In this document: positions 33,605 to 43,345 of the stretch, piece by piece
Layout of the letters: the number at the start of each line of letters is the position of its first letter
Position numbering within the stretch: position 1 is the stretch's first letter
NCBI RefSeq assembly: GCF_001625195.1
Contig: NC_054389.1
Coordinates: 11,590,520 to 11,654,519, forward strand
DNA from: Drechmeria coniospora
Taxonomy: Eukaryota; Ascomycota; Sordariomycetes; Hypocreales; Ophiocordycipitaceae
Direction of reading: 5' to 3'
Length of the DNA: 64,000 nucleotides
The notes under the pieces: model-generated
What the model was told of the DNA's origin: nothing
Database searches by the model: none
What the model saw: only the letters and a program-made list of their open reading frames with translations
Translations under genes and position numbers: made by a program

Positions 33605-35325
33605 CACAGGGTCGCAGGCGCCAGCTACATGCAGTACATGGCGGCAACCTAATTAGGAGATACATACGACCGACCGACTCCGTACAACAACACCCACAAT
33701 GGACCTCCCGTACGGAATAGATGCGACCAGGATACGACCCGGGATACGACTTTGGACCATGACCCAGCAAACGACCTAGAATACGACGGAAAATTCGACA
33801 AAGGTACCGACCAAGGCGGTCCGCAGTTGCGAGCCAAGCGTGGCGGCGAGGGACGCTGGACGCCGACGTCGAACGAGACGGAGGCCGCAGGCCGGTGGGT
33901 GTCTGTGGCTGAGGTCCCCCTTCGACAGCGGCCCATGATGGCACCAGTCAGCGAGTGCGCAGGTACACATACAGGTGACTCGTAGCGGGAGGCGGGCCAC
34001 CGCACAGGGCGTGGCAGCCCAGAAATAGCAGTACCCTTGTCCGTGCTGTTGGACGGTACGGGCAACGACAGACCACCACGGCACACCACCGAGTTCAGCT
34101 GGCATGTATTACAGTACATCGTGCCTAGGAATATTACCTATTAATAGTAGGTACTGACCAGGTACATGGAAAGGCAGCATGCACCAAATAAATGCTGGTA
34201 CCAAGCTGGTGCCTTTCTTGGTCGCCGCCGCCTATAAGCAGCAGCAACTATTCTCCCCAAGGCGCCTGTGGCGGGTGCCTTCTAGCCCCCAACCTCGCCA
34301 CGCCATGACACCAGCGAGCGATGCCGCCCAAGAGAGGGCCGCTTCCTCGGGTTCCTCGACCTCTTCATCTACACCCTCGGCGCCCAAGCAGCTTCCGTCG
34401 ACGAACCCGTCAGGCGCTCGTCGTCGGTACAGATGGATCGGCGTGTGCTTCCGGTGCCGCTCTGCCGCTCGTGGCCATGCGCTGGCGCCCACACCTCAGG
34501 CAGGGTTCGCTGGTAGGTACGCTGTACTTGCAGCGCTTACTGGCGAATTGGGCACGCTGCGTGGCGGTGCCCGTCGAGTGCGGGTCCCCTGCGCTGCCCC
34601 GTCAAGGTACCGCACGCCGCTGATTCGCCTGGCCCCGGCATGGCATGCCCGTCATCCATCTCGATCTGATCGTGCCGAGTGCATGCAGCAGCGGTGCGAC
34701 GCAAAGGCTCGCCGCAAGTCGGCAATGACCTCGGCTCGCTTCCGTCTCCCCTCGCCTCGCGTGCGCGGGTCCCGTCTATGCCGAAATCGACTGTGGGAAC
34801 CGGCCTGGGATGATGCTCGATCATGCCGGCATGCCCCGCGGCGGCGGCCCCATCTCCGTCGCTGGGCGTGATGAGGGTCCGCCGCGGCTCGCTGCCCGCA
34901 CGTGGCTGGTTCTCATGCCATGCCGCATGCTGCGCCCAACCTGACTGCGCCACACGCCAGAGGCAACCTGTCATGTGGCATCAATCGGCCTTGGGGTGGT
35001 GCCTGGTTGCCTCGCGTGCTCCGGATATATAATTATCAAGTCCGTGCCTGCCGTCTGTCTGCCTTTTCTTGCATTCATTCCCCTCCTCCCCCTCCTCCTC
35101 CTGCTCCTCTTCCTCCTCCCCCTCCTCCTCCTCCTCTTCATTCTCAAGTCTGTTCAGCACCGCCCGCGTCCACGTCGGATACATCCACTCCCTCGAGCCG
35201 AGGATACAAAGTCGGCCGGCCAACCATCCTTTTGCCTCGTCTCGACCATCAACCAGCCCTGCCCGGCGACCCCCGCATCCGCCACCTCACCACCACAAGC
35301 TACACCGCGAGCTGCGTCGATCGTC
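33605..35325. other. intergenic, no gene recognised
   Basis: No convincing gene. A strongly pyrimidine-rich tract (CCTCCTCCTC-type) at 35078-35150 lies about 180 bp before the glycine-zipper gene and is probably part of its promoter or 5' leader. Confidence 0.55.
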
Positions 35326-36106
35326 ATGTCCGCCAACGACTACTACGGCGGCGGCGGCGGCGGCGGCGGCGGCTATCCCCAGCAAACCAACTACTCTCAG
35401 CACGGCCAGCACGGCCAGCACGGCCAGCACGGCCAGCAGCAGGGCTACGGCCAGCCCAGCTACGCCCCGCAGGTTGGTCCCCTCGCCTCCGAACCCCTCC
35501 TCGCCCGTCCACCTGCCGGGCAACCGCTAACGGGGCCCGCCGCACCAGCAGCACCAGCACCAGCACCAGCAGCACCAACCGCAATACTCCCAGCCGCAGT
35601 ACGCGCAGCAGCAATCCCACTCTCCTTACCCCCAGCACGACGCTCCCTACGGCCAGCCGCCCCAGCAACCCAACTACGGCCAGCAGCCGAGCTACGACAA
35701 CCGCGGCCACTCACCCCAGCCATCCTCCTACGCCGCCGGCCAACCGCACTACGCCAACGGCCCCGGCCAACCGCAGTACCACCAGCAACCCCCCGGCGGC
35801 GCCGCCAACGCCTACCCCAACGCGCCCGGACAGTATCCCGGCGGACCCGGCGGACCCGGCGGACCCGACGGTGAGCGTGGCCTCGGCGCAACCCTCGTCG
35901 GCGGCGGCGCTGCCGGCTGGGCCGCCCACAAGGCCGGCGGCGGCATGCTCGGCACCATCGGCGCCGTCGCCGCCGGTGCCATCGGCGCGAATGTGCTGGA
36001 GCACGCCATCAAGAAGAAGAAGAAGCACAAGAAGAGCAAGCATGGCCACCGCGGCATGGGCGGGAGCAGCAGCGACAGCGGCAGCAGCAGCAGCGACTCT
36101 GACTAG
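35326..36106 (+). CDS. Gln/Gly/Tyr-rich protein with glycine-zipper domain, 234 aa
   Basis: Exons 35326-35472 and 35549-36106 join in phase 0 across a 76-bp intron (GTTGGT donor, CGCTAAC branch, CAG acceptor). After MSANDYY there is a nine-Gly run, four QHG repeats, and a long low-complexity Gln/Pro/Tyr/Gly region. Residues about 165-205 form a glycine-zipper 2TM-like segment (LGATLVGGGAAGWAAHKAGG, then LGTIGAVAAGAIGANVLEHA), followed by a Lys/His-rich stretch (KKKKKHKKSKHGHR) and a Ser/Asp tail. Proteins with this layout are common in fungi and resemble prion-like or membrane-associating stress proteins; no function is established here. Because the CAG repeat tract offers several acceptors, the exact 3' splice site could shift by a few codons. 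Confidence 0.8.
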
Positions 36107-36114
36107 CGAACCGC

Positions 36115-36231
36115 CCGTCGCACTTCATCCATGCGGAGGTTTCCAAACAAACCATCAAGGTCTTGGAAATGGACGTGCAATCAACCTGCCATGATGCTTT
36201 GGCCGTCATCCTTTATACCTGTCCGTCGCAC
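36115..36231. repeat. copy B of the P-loop ATPase gene 3' end, flanked by CCGTCGCAC
   Basis: 36123-36214 matches 13594-13685 with about five transitions and, on the minus strand, still reads DDGQSIMAG followed by a stop. It is bordered on both sides by the 9-bp sequence CCGTCGCAC (36115-36123 and 36223-36231), a sequence that also marks unit boundaries in the adjoining array. It starts 9 bp after the glycine-zipper gene stop codon. Confidence 0.9.
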
Positions 36232-36835
36232 GGATCGGCGACTGTTTATGAGTTGAGCTTTCCGTGCGCACATGCTATCATGAAATCAAGTACGAATCCG
36301 TCATTCTTCTCGTCGCACAAGTCGACGACTGTTTATGAGTTGAGCTTTCCTGTATGCACATCCCATTATGGGTAAGACGAGTACGAATACGGCATTCTTG
36401 CCGTCGCACAAGTCGGCAACTGTTTATGAGTTGAGCTTTCCCGTATGCATATCCCATCATGAGGAAGACAAGGAATCTGTCAATCTGCCGTCGCACAAGT
36501 CGGCGACTGTTTATGAGTTGGGCTTTCCCGTATGCACATCCCATTATGGGTAAGACAAGTCGACGACTGTTTATGAGTTGAGCTTTCCCGTATGCACATC
36601 CCATTAGGAAGACAAGTGCCACTACGTCATTCTTCCCGTCGCACATATCGGCGACTGTTTATAAGTTTCTTTCCTGTGTGTACATTACATCATGAGTAAG
36701 ACAAGTACGAATCCGTCATTCTTCCCGTCGCCCTTATCGGCGACTGTTTATGAGTTGAGCTTTCCCGTATGCACATCCCATCATGAATTTAAGTACAAAT
36801 CCGTCATTCTTCCGTCGCACGTGATCCTCCATACA
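36223..36835. repeat. tandem array, seven units of about 88 bp
   Basis: Units are anchored by ACTGTTTATGAGTTGAGCTT at 36241, 36328, 36419, 36506, 36566, 36654 and 36743, giving periods of 87, 91, 87, 60 (one deleted unit), 88 and 89 bp. Each unit holds CCGTCGCAC(A)AGTCGGCG, the anchor, CCGTATGCACATCCCAT and TACGAATCCGTCATTCTTCC. Period is not a multiple of three and frames are not kept, so it is not coding. Confidence 0.95.
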
Positions 36836-37177
36836 CAACCAGCTACTGTAAACATGGTTGGTGCCTGCCAACACGCATGGGTTCTTGTCTGCTCATCCTC
36901 TCGCCGCTCATCGTCCTGCTCCAAGCTGCTCCTCCTCCCGCCATCGTTGCTCTACCACGCGCCGACGGGGCGACCCGGCGTCGGGAAACGACCTGCAGCT
37001 CGTGCACTTCCTCTGGCTCGACCGTGGTGCGCATGTAGGCTTCACTCCATTTTGGCTGTCGTGGCAACGAGTCGACGTCTTCGTTGGCGGACTTCTTTTC
37101 TACCGGCGACCATCTCGGTCCCTCACGCGGGCGAAAGACCAGGCATATCGACGAGGCGCCTAGTTTATGCTGCCACG
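36836..37177. other. unexplained sequence between array and gene fragment
   Basis: Open frames of about 100 codons exist on both strands without motifs. Given its neighbours it may hold further gene fragments that I cannot trace. Confidence 0.3.
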
Positions 37178-37270
37178 TAAGAATCTCGGCCTCGGCAACG
37201 TGCCTCTTCCCCCCCTCGACAAGCCCGGCCGCATCACGCTGCACTTGACCACGGGCTCCGGCTGGCCCTC
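37178..37270 (+). pseudogene. fragment resembling the Zn2Cys6 gene's regulatory domain
   Basis: The plus strand reads LDKPGRITLHLTTGSGW. The neighbouring Zn2Cys6 gene encodes VDKPGQITLHMTMGSGY on the minus strand (about 38545-38605). DNA identity is high over about 55 bp (TCGACAAGCCCGGCC, ATCACGCTGCAC) and fades to the left. It lies in inverted orientation about 1.3 kb from the parent-like sequence and has no gene around it. Confidence 0.7.
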
Positions 37271-37629
37271 CAACGCCAACCCTTCGCTCACGCACGTACC
37301 ACGGCAGCTTCGCCGCACGATGAAAACGACGCGTCGATTCCGTCCCATTCCACCCTCATCTCCTATTCATCAAAAAGTATAGTCCGCAAATACCGACGGC
37401 AACTGCCGCCGTGAGATTGTGCCAAAGCATATTGCTGTCCCTTGTCCGCCAAAACCTGGGCCGCGGCTCGACCGGGCCCCTGGCGGCCTCGCATCCCGCA
37501 ACGCCCCTGTTCCACATAATCGGGTATCCGCCGGCTAAGAAAAAAATCCTACACGTTCTCCCCGGCCCTTCCTCGCCGACACCCTACTCGGTCAAGACTC
37601 GACCACGCGCCCCAGACGCCGCCCGCCCT

Positions 37630-40548
37630 TCAGACGCCGCCGCCCATAAAGGCGGCGAGGTCGTCGAGGTCGAGCAGCTGGCGCTCAAAGGCGAGGCACA
37701 GCTCCGGCGCCGTCATGTCCTGGCTCGTCGTCTGGCCCTCCTGCGACGCCATGACGCCGTTGGTGCCCACGTCGGGGCTCTGCTGCTTCACCTCCTCCGC
37801 CTGCATCGGCGCCGGCGGCGCGCCCGGAGGGGGCGTGTTGGCCGCCGCCGGCGTCGACAGGCCGCCCGAGCCGTTGATCGTCGTCACGCCCGGCCGGCGA
37901 GGAATCGTCACGGGGGGCTCCGAGTCGTCGCGCGGCGACTCCGACGCCGACGCCTGACGGGCGCCCGGGTTCGACCCGTGGCCGCCGACGCCCGGCTGGT
38001 CGTAGTCCATGGCGTCGGGGTTCGTGTCGGCGTTGGACGACACCTCGTCCTTGAGGCCGCCGTGCGGGTGCGAGCCGTGGCGCGAGCGGCCCGAGCCGGC
38101 GCCGCCGGCGTCGTTGTTCAGCACGCGCTGCATCACCGTCAGGTGGCGCAGCCAGCTCGACATGAGCGGCCAGTTCTCCGTGCCGTCCTGCATGAAGCGC
38201 AGGCCGTCCTTGACCACGTGGGCCGCCGTCTCGGCCGCGTTGGCCGGCGTCAGGCCCTTGAGCGACAGGTACGCCACCGTGGCGCTGGCGGTAAAGGCCG
38301 AGAAGAGCATGAAGATGGGGAAGCACGTGGCGTGCTCCTTGTCGGCACCCGCCTCGACCGCGTCGAGCAGCAGGATGGTGCCGTGGCACGAGGCGAAGAG
38401 GCGGTCAACGATGCCGTGGCACTTGGGGTTCTTGTTAAACGCGTCCACCGTGAAGTGGGGCGACGTCACCTCCTGCAGCAGCCGGCGGCGGTGGACAAAG
38501 ACCGTCGAGCAGTGGAGCAGGCAGTGCAGCATGGCAAACGTGTAGCCCGAGCCCATCGTCATGTGCAGCGTGATCTGGCCGGGCTTGTCGACGAACTGCA
38601 TGGGCAGCGAGGTGCGGAGGCCCTCGATCTTGCCGATGAGGCCGGCGCAGTCCTCCTCGCTAAAGTCCTGCAGGCTCGTCGCCGTCAGCATGCCCACCAC
38701 GTCGCGCCAGATCGTCGCCGCCAGCACGATCTGGCCAAACTCGCCAATGTCGCCCTGGGCCAGGGGCGTCGGCGAGAGCGCCGCCGGGTTGAGCTGCTGC
38801 AGCAGCGTCTTGGTGTAGACCGTGTTGCCAAAGGCAAAGTTGAGGTCCGTGCAGGGCAGCGGCACGCTGGCCGTGTCCTGCACCGAGAGGGCCGGGAAGC
38901 GGCCGGGCGTGCTCGTCAGGAGGCAGTCGAGAATGTAGAGGAGCCAGAGGGTGCGGCGGAACGACTCCTCGCGGAGGAACTGGTCCGTCGTGTCCGAGGC
39001 GTGGTGGCCGTTGAGGATGCGGTACATGTGCAGCATGCGCGCCGCCTGGCCGAGGTAGATGTAGGCCCGGACCGCGTTCCTCGTGCCCCACTCGTGGATG
39101 ATGATGAGGCAGAGAGCCTGGATGTCGGCCAGGTTGGGGTGGTCCAAGTTTTGGTTGATCAGCACCATGGCCTTGGCGGCAAACGTCTCGGCCGCCTGGG
39201 TGGGGGTGCCATATCGGCGAATGAGCGCCGGCGAGCTCCTGGAGGGGCGCGTCGTCAGTCGGCCAACTCGCACGGCGGCCAACGAGGGCGGACGATGGGA
39301 GCCTTACCGGGCGGCAAACGTCAAGAGACCGTAGACGAGCGTCGACTCGAGCGACGCGTTCTTGAGCTGCTGCACAAACGACGGCTTGTGGAAGGCGACG
39401 CAGGCCGGGAACGTCTTGGAAACGACCCGCTCGCATTCGGCAATGAGCTCGGGCGTGAGTCTGGGCGGAGTCCTTTCGTAAGCAACGGCTCTCGGCCGGG
39501 GACGAGGGGCGGGGCGCGCGGCCTTGGGGGCGAAAGGCCGCAGGGGTGGGTGGGCGGGCAGAAGGGGACGAGGGGAGGGAGGTGTGGAAAGCCGGGGAGG
39601 GGGAAGAAGCGAGACGAAGGGGGAGGGGGGAGAAGGACGGACGGGGGACCGCCGCTCGATCGCTCACCGCCGAGCACGCCGTGAAATGAGCGGAAGCAAC
39701 GAGCGAGCGAAGCGAGCAAGCAGCAACGGAACCGACGGCGCCTGCCCCCGTGCCCCCCGGCTAAGGTACCGTAGATGCGGTGCTTGGGAGGGAACGACTC
39801 AGGTGCCGCCGTGCAAGACGAGGAGACGAGGCAGCCGCGGCCAGGACGGCGGGTGAATGCCGAGAATGCAACTTCCCTGCGTCTGCGTCTGGGGATTCGG
39901 TGGGGCCACGACCGCGCCAGCAGTCACGGCCGGCCACTCGGAGGGAGAGGGGAAAATGCGGGCCGGGTGGGCAGGCGCAGGTCGGTCGGGCAATCAGCGC
40001 CTCGGCGGCGTCGAGGGTAGGGCAGTGTGGAGGAAGGAGGTAACAAGGAAGGAAGGAAGGAAGGAATGAATGAAAAGAAGGAAGCAAGGCCATCGCTCAC
40101 CGACGGCAACAGGACGCAAAGGGGCAGCCAAGATGGGCGCGATGATGAAGGGGACGGATCACGCTCTCGGCGGCAGAGCAGGCCCAGGCGGTGCGCGAGG
40201 GGGGGGGAAGACGTGAGAAAAAAATACATACTTTTCCGTGGCCGCCTGGACGTGACGGGCGGAGCCTGCGCCGCCGCCCACAGCGGCCAGTCTGGCGTCT
40301 GGACCCACGGCGCCCGGAGCCGGGAGACTGTCGCGTGGTGCGCGGTGGGCATTCGAATGACGAGCTGGGCTCTGGCCGTGGTGATGAGCCATGCTCTCCG
40401 AGGGCAGGTAGCACTCGTGCATGCCCTTTGCGCAGTTCTTGCACGGCGCGCGGCCGTTTTCGTAGACGCACTTGGTCTTGCCCTTGCGGCAACGCACACA
40501 GGCGCCGCCGGCCCTGAGGGCGGTGGAGCGCACCACGCCCGACGACAT
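37630..40548 (-). CDS. Zn2Cys6 fungal-specific transcription factor, 692 aa
   Basis: Exons 40548-40232, 39460-39308 and 39238-37630 join in phase. Exon 1 encodes the zinc cluster with spacing CX2CX6CX8CX2CX6C (Cys17, 20, 27, 36, 39, 46; CVRCRKGKTKC then CKNCAKGMHEC). Exons 2-3 carry the fungal_trans regulatory domain (LTPELIAECERVVSKTFPAC, RRTLWLLYILDCLLTSTPGR). The C-terminus is disordered and ends in an acidic-hydrophobic motif (LDLDDLAAFMGGG) that looks like an activation domain. Such factors bind CGG-type sites as nuclear dimers. Intron 2 is 69 bp; intron 1 is about 771 bp (GTATGT...CAG), far longer than any other here, and could hide small exons. The target pathway is unknown. Confidence 0.88.
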
Positions 40549-40564
40549 GACGGCGACGACGATG

Positions 40565-40715
40565 GAAGGGTGGTGCTGGGTGGTGGTGCTGGGTGGTGGT
40601 GCTGGGTGGTGGTGCCGAGTGTGGTGCTGGGTGGTGGTGCCGAGTGTGGTGCTGGGTGGTGGTGCCGAGTGTGGTGCTGGGTGGTGGTGGTGCCGAGTGT
40701 GGTGCTGAGTGCAGC
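40565..40715. repeat. GGTGGTGCTG/CCGAGTGT minisatellite upstream of the Zn2Cys6 gene
   Basis: Units of GGTGGTGCTGGGT (13 bp) give way to about 27-bp units GGTGGTGGTGCCGAGTGTGG. It begins about 20 bp upstream of the start codon and so lies in the 5' leader or core promoter. Confidence 0.88.
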
Positions 40716-42389
40716 TGGGTGCGGCTGGGCTGAGGGCCGGAGGTCGCGACACGCCCCGTTCTGCTTCGGGTCCGGGGCGAGAAAAATGCTCGGGCGGGTT
40801 GCGAGAGGACGCGAGGGCTCGCCGCGTCGCACGTCTCGCGTGTCTTGGGGAAGGAAAAAAAAAGGCAACGAGCACGTCCGAGAGGCGGCTTCGCGGGGCA
40901 GAGACGGTGCTGGTCGTTGGCCGCGGTGCGTCCCCGGAGAGCGGTCGTCGACGGCAGAGGAGGACGGCGGACGGGTGCGGAGGTGGTGGTGGAAGAGGGA
41001 GAAGGGGAGGGAGGAGAGGAGAAGGAGGACGGGGACGAGAAAGTGGGCGGGTTGCGTGGGTGAGTGCCGACGTGGAAGTCGTGGACGGGCGGCGACGGCG
41101 CTCGAGGCGGGCGCCCTGGGTGGGAGATTTGCCTGTGGCTCATGGCCTTAGGCACGGGCGGATCGGCTTGCGCTGCCGGGCCTGTGCTCCACCCCTGGAG
41201 AGTTGGGACGCTGGCGCGCACCTCGTCGCTCCGCACCTCTGCTCCGCCCAGCCAGGCGCCCGCTGGCCCAGGCAGGAGTCGCGAGCGCGGCCTGGCACGG
41301 TGAGAGGCCAGCTGGCCGGCTCACGCGCCGTCGGTGGCCCGTCGTCGGTTCCATCAGCGAGCGGGCGGCCACTCAGCTGGGCCGACGAACTCCAGCATGT
41401 CGTCATACCGGACCACGAGGAGTCGCCAGCGGCTCGGGGGGGCGCTGTCGCACAGGGTAGGTACCCGAGGGGAGGTACGTACATCGGTGGCCGAGCAGGT
41501 CATCGCCACCGTGCGGATTCGTCCCACGAGGACATGGCTACGGGCCACGGCGCTCCGAGGGTGGCCGCATGCCCTGTTTTTTCGGGGCTCCACCTGCGCT
41601 GCGCTGTCCGAACCAACAACCCCCAACCCCAAGCAACCCCAAGGAAGCTCCTCCTCCCCTCCGCCGCGCCCTCTCCCCCCCCCCCTCCCCTTTTCCCCCG
41701 GTCCACCCCTTCTCCCCTTCCCAACCGAGTCGGCGGGCGAGTTGCCGGCGAGCGCAGGCGACGGGGGAGGACGATGGACGACAGACGACTCACGGCGACG
41801 AGGCGACGAGCGAGCCGCTGCCACGCTGCACCGTCCTTGCCGCCGCCGACGACGCGACGCCGGGCAGCGTCAGGCGATCCGGCGCCACCGTCGACGGTCG
41901 AGAGTCGACGGTGCCGCCGCGCACCGTGTGCAGGTGGCGGGGGGGGCGACTCTCGAGGCACGACACGGTACGAGCCCACGCAAGCAAGCACACGTACCGA
42001 TGGCTGGTGGCGGCGGCGTCAGCGCTTCCGGCCGCCGGGGCCAGTGCCGGGGCATCGCAGGCTGAGGCCCCTTCAGGCGAGCGAGCGGGCGGGCGGGCGG
42101 GCGAGCAGCACGCACACGCACACCAACACGTACCGGCCGGCTGGTGCATGCGCCTCGAACCGCTCGGTGAATGGGTGCAGTGAATGGGTGCATCGCCGCA
42201 ACTTCCTCGCCCCTTTGTCGAGCCGCGCGAGCACGAGCGTGCGACCCCAGAAGATGCACTTGCCACCTGGCATGCTCCGCCGACGTCTGTCATCCCCTGC
42301 TGCACCTAGGCACGCGGCCGGTCGCACATCACCCTTCGGCATCCGTCTCGGCTCGGAACCCCTGGTCCAGCCGATGGAGCAGGATGGCA
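40716..42389. other. GC-rich intergenic, no gene recognised
   Basis: A long plus-strand frame exists but is a by-product of high GC content (Arg/Ala/Gly/Pro-rich, no motifs). Promoter region of the Zn2Cys6 gene lies at its left. Confidence 0.5.
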
Positions 42390-43345
42390 GAGACTGTACT
42401 TGTAGTTGTACCTCTGCAACGCTGCGTCCGAGGGAAATTACGGAGTACTTGTGATGACGAGCACATGTACGGAGCACGGTACAGTACACCTCGGAGTACT
42501 AGGTACTTGTCTAGTACGCAGCACACCAAATGAAGGTACCTCTGTTGCACCGACCCAAGTACTGTAACACTTGCTACAATTACAGCAAAGTAAGTGCAAG
42601 TACAGTAATGTTAGGTACGGAATCCCTATCCCTCGATGGGCGTCAAAGTACCATGGTAGAGTGTGGTGCTAGGCGATGGATGTCAACTACCTACCTGCTA
42701 GGCACTAGGTACCTAGTACTTGGGTAGGTACTTGTTGGTGCCGTATGGGGTACGGATGTACGGAGTGCGGATGTACGGAGTACTCCATACGGAGTAATAA
42801 ATAATAATACTGCACTCTCGTGCCGACGACTCAATCAAGTACGTGCTTGCATGTACAAGCACAACTACTTACAACTACTTGCAACTACTTACAACTATTA
42901 CTTAAAACTACAGTACAACTACGGAGTTCGTGCGGCTGGTACGGAGCACGGGTGCCTTGGTGGTAACTCCCATACGGAGTGCCCCGTACGGAGTACGGAG
43001 CAAGTACATGTACCGAGTACTTGTCGACAGAGTGCTGTCGGTGCTAGGTTACCAAGGTAGTATTTAAGTACGGAGCATTTACGTAGTACTTACTCGCACA
43101 TTACGAGCGCAAGTTCAGCAAGTAATTACTCCTTACAGGCGCTTGCTTACCGTACTGTACAAGTGCGGAGTACAAGTACACCAAATACATGCACAGCACA
43201 GAGTGCTCGAGGGCAGTAGGCCTAGAGTACTACAGTAGGTTCCTACAGTACCTAGCCTACCTGCAGTACCCAGTACCTGCAGTACCCAGTACCTACAGTA
43301 CCTACGGTAGTACCTAGTACCAAACGCCTGGTACCCCAGCGTCAC
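42390..43345. repeat. GTAC/TACGGAGTA-rich tract
   Basis: Gene-free. Dense TACGGAGTAC motifs (42436, 42755-42800, 42960-43010) and runs of CAGTACCCAGTACCTACAGT at 43245-43320, with AACTACTTACAACTACTTGC runs at 42860-42905. Confidence 0.8.

Noticed and set aside
34179..34871. 230-codon frame upstream of the glycine-zipper gene
   Set aside because: Arg/Ser/Ala-rich composition without motifs; typical of chance frames in GC-rich DNA.
36223..36835. coding repeat protein from the 88-bp array
   Set aside because: Period is not a multiple of three and frames break between units.
37411..39684. 757-codon frame opposite the Zn2Cys6 gene
   Set aside because: Antisense shadow of a GC-rich exon without any recognisable domain.
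40709..42454. 581-codon open frame on the plus strand
   Set aside because: Arg/Ala/Gly/Pro-rich, no motif, overlaps the promoter and a minisatellite; explained by high GC content.
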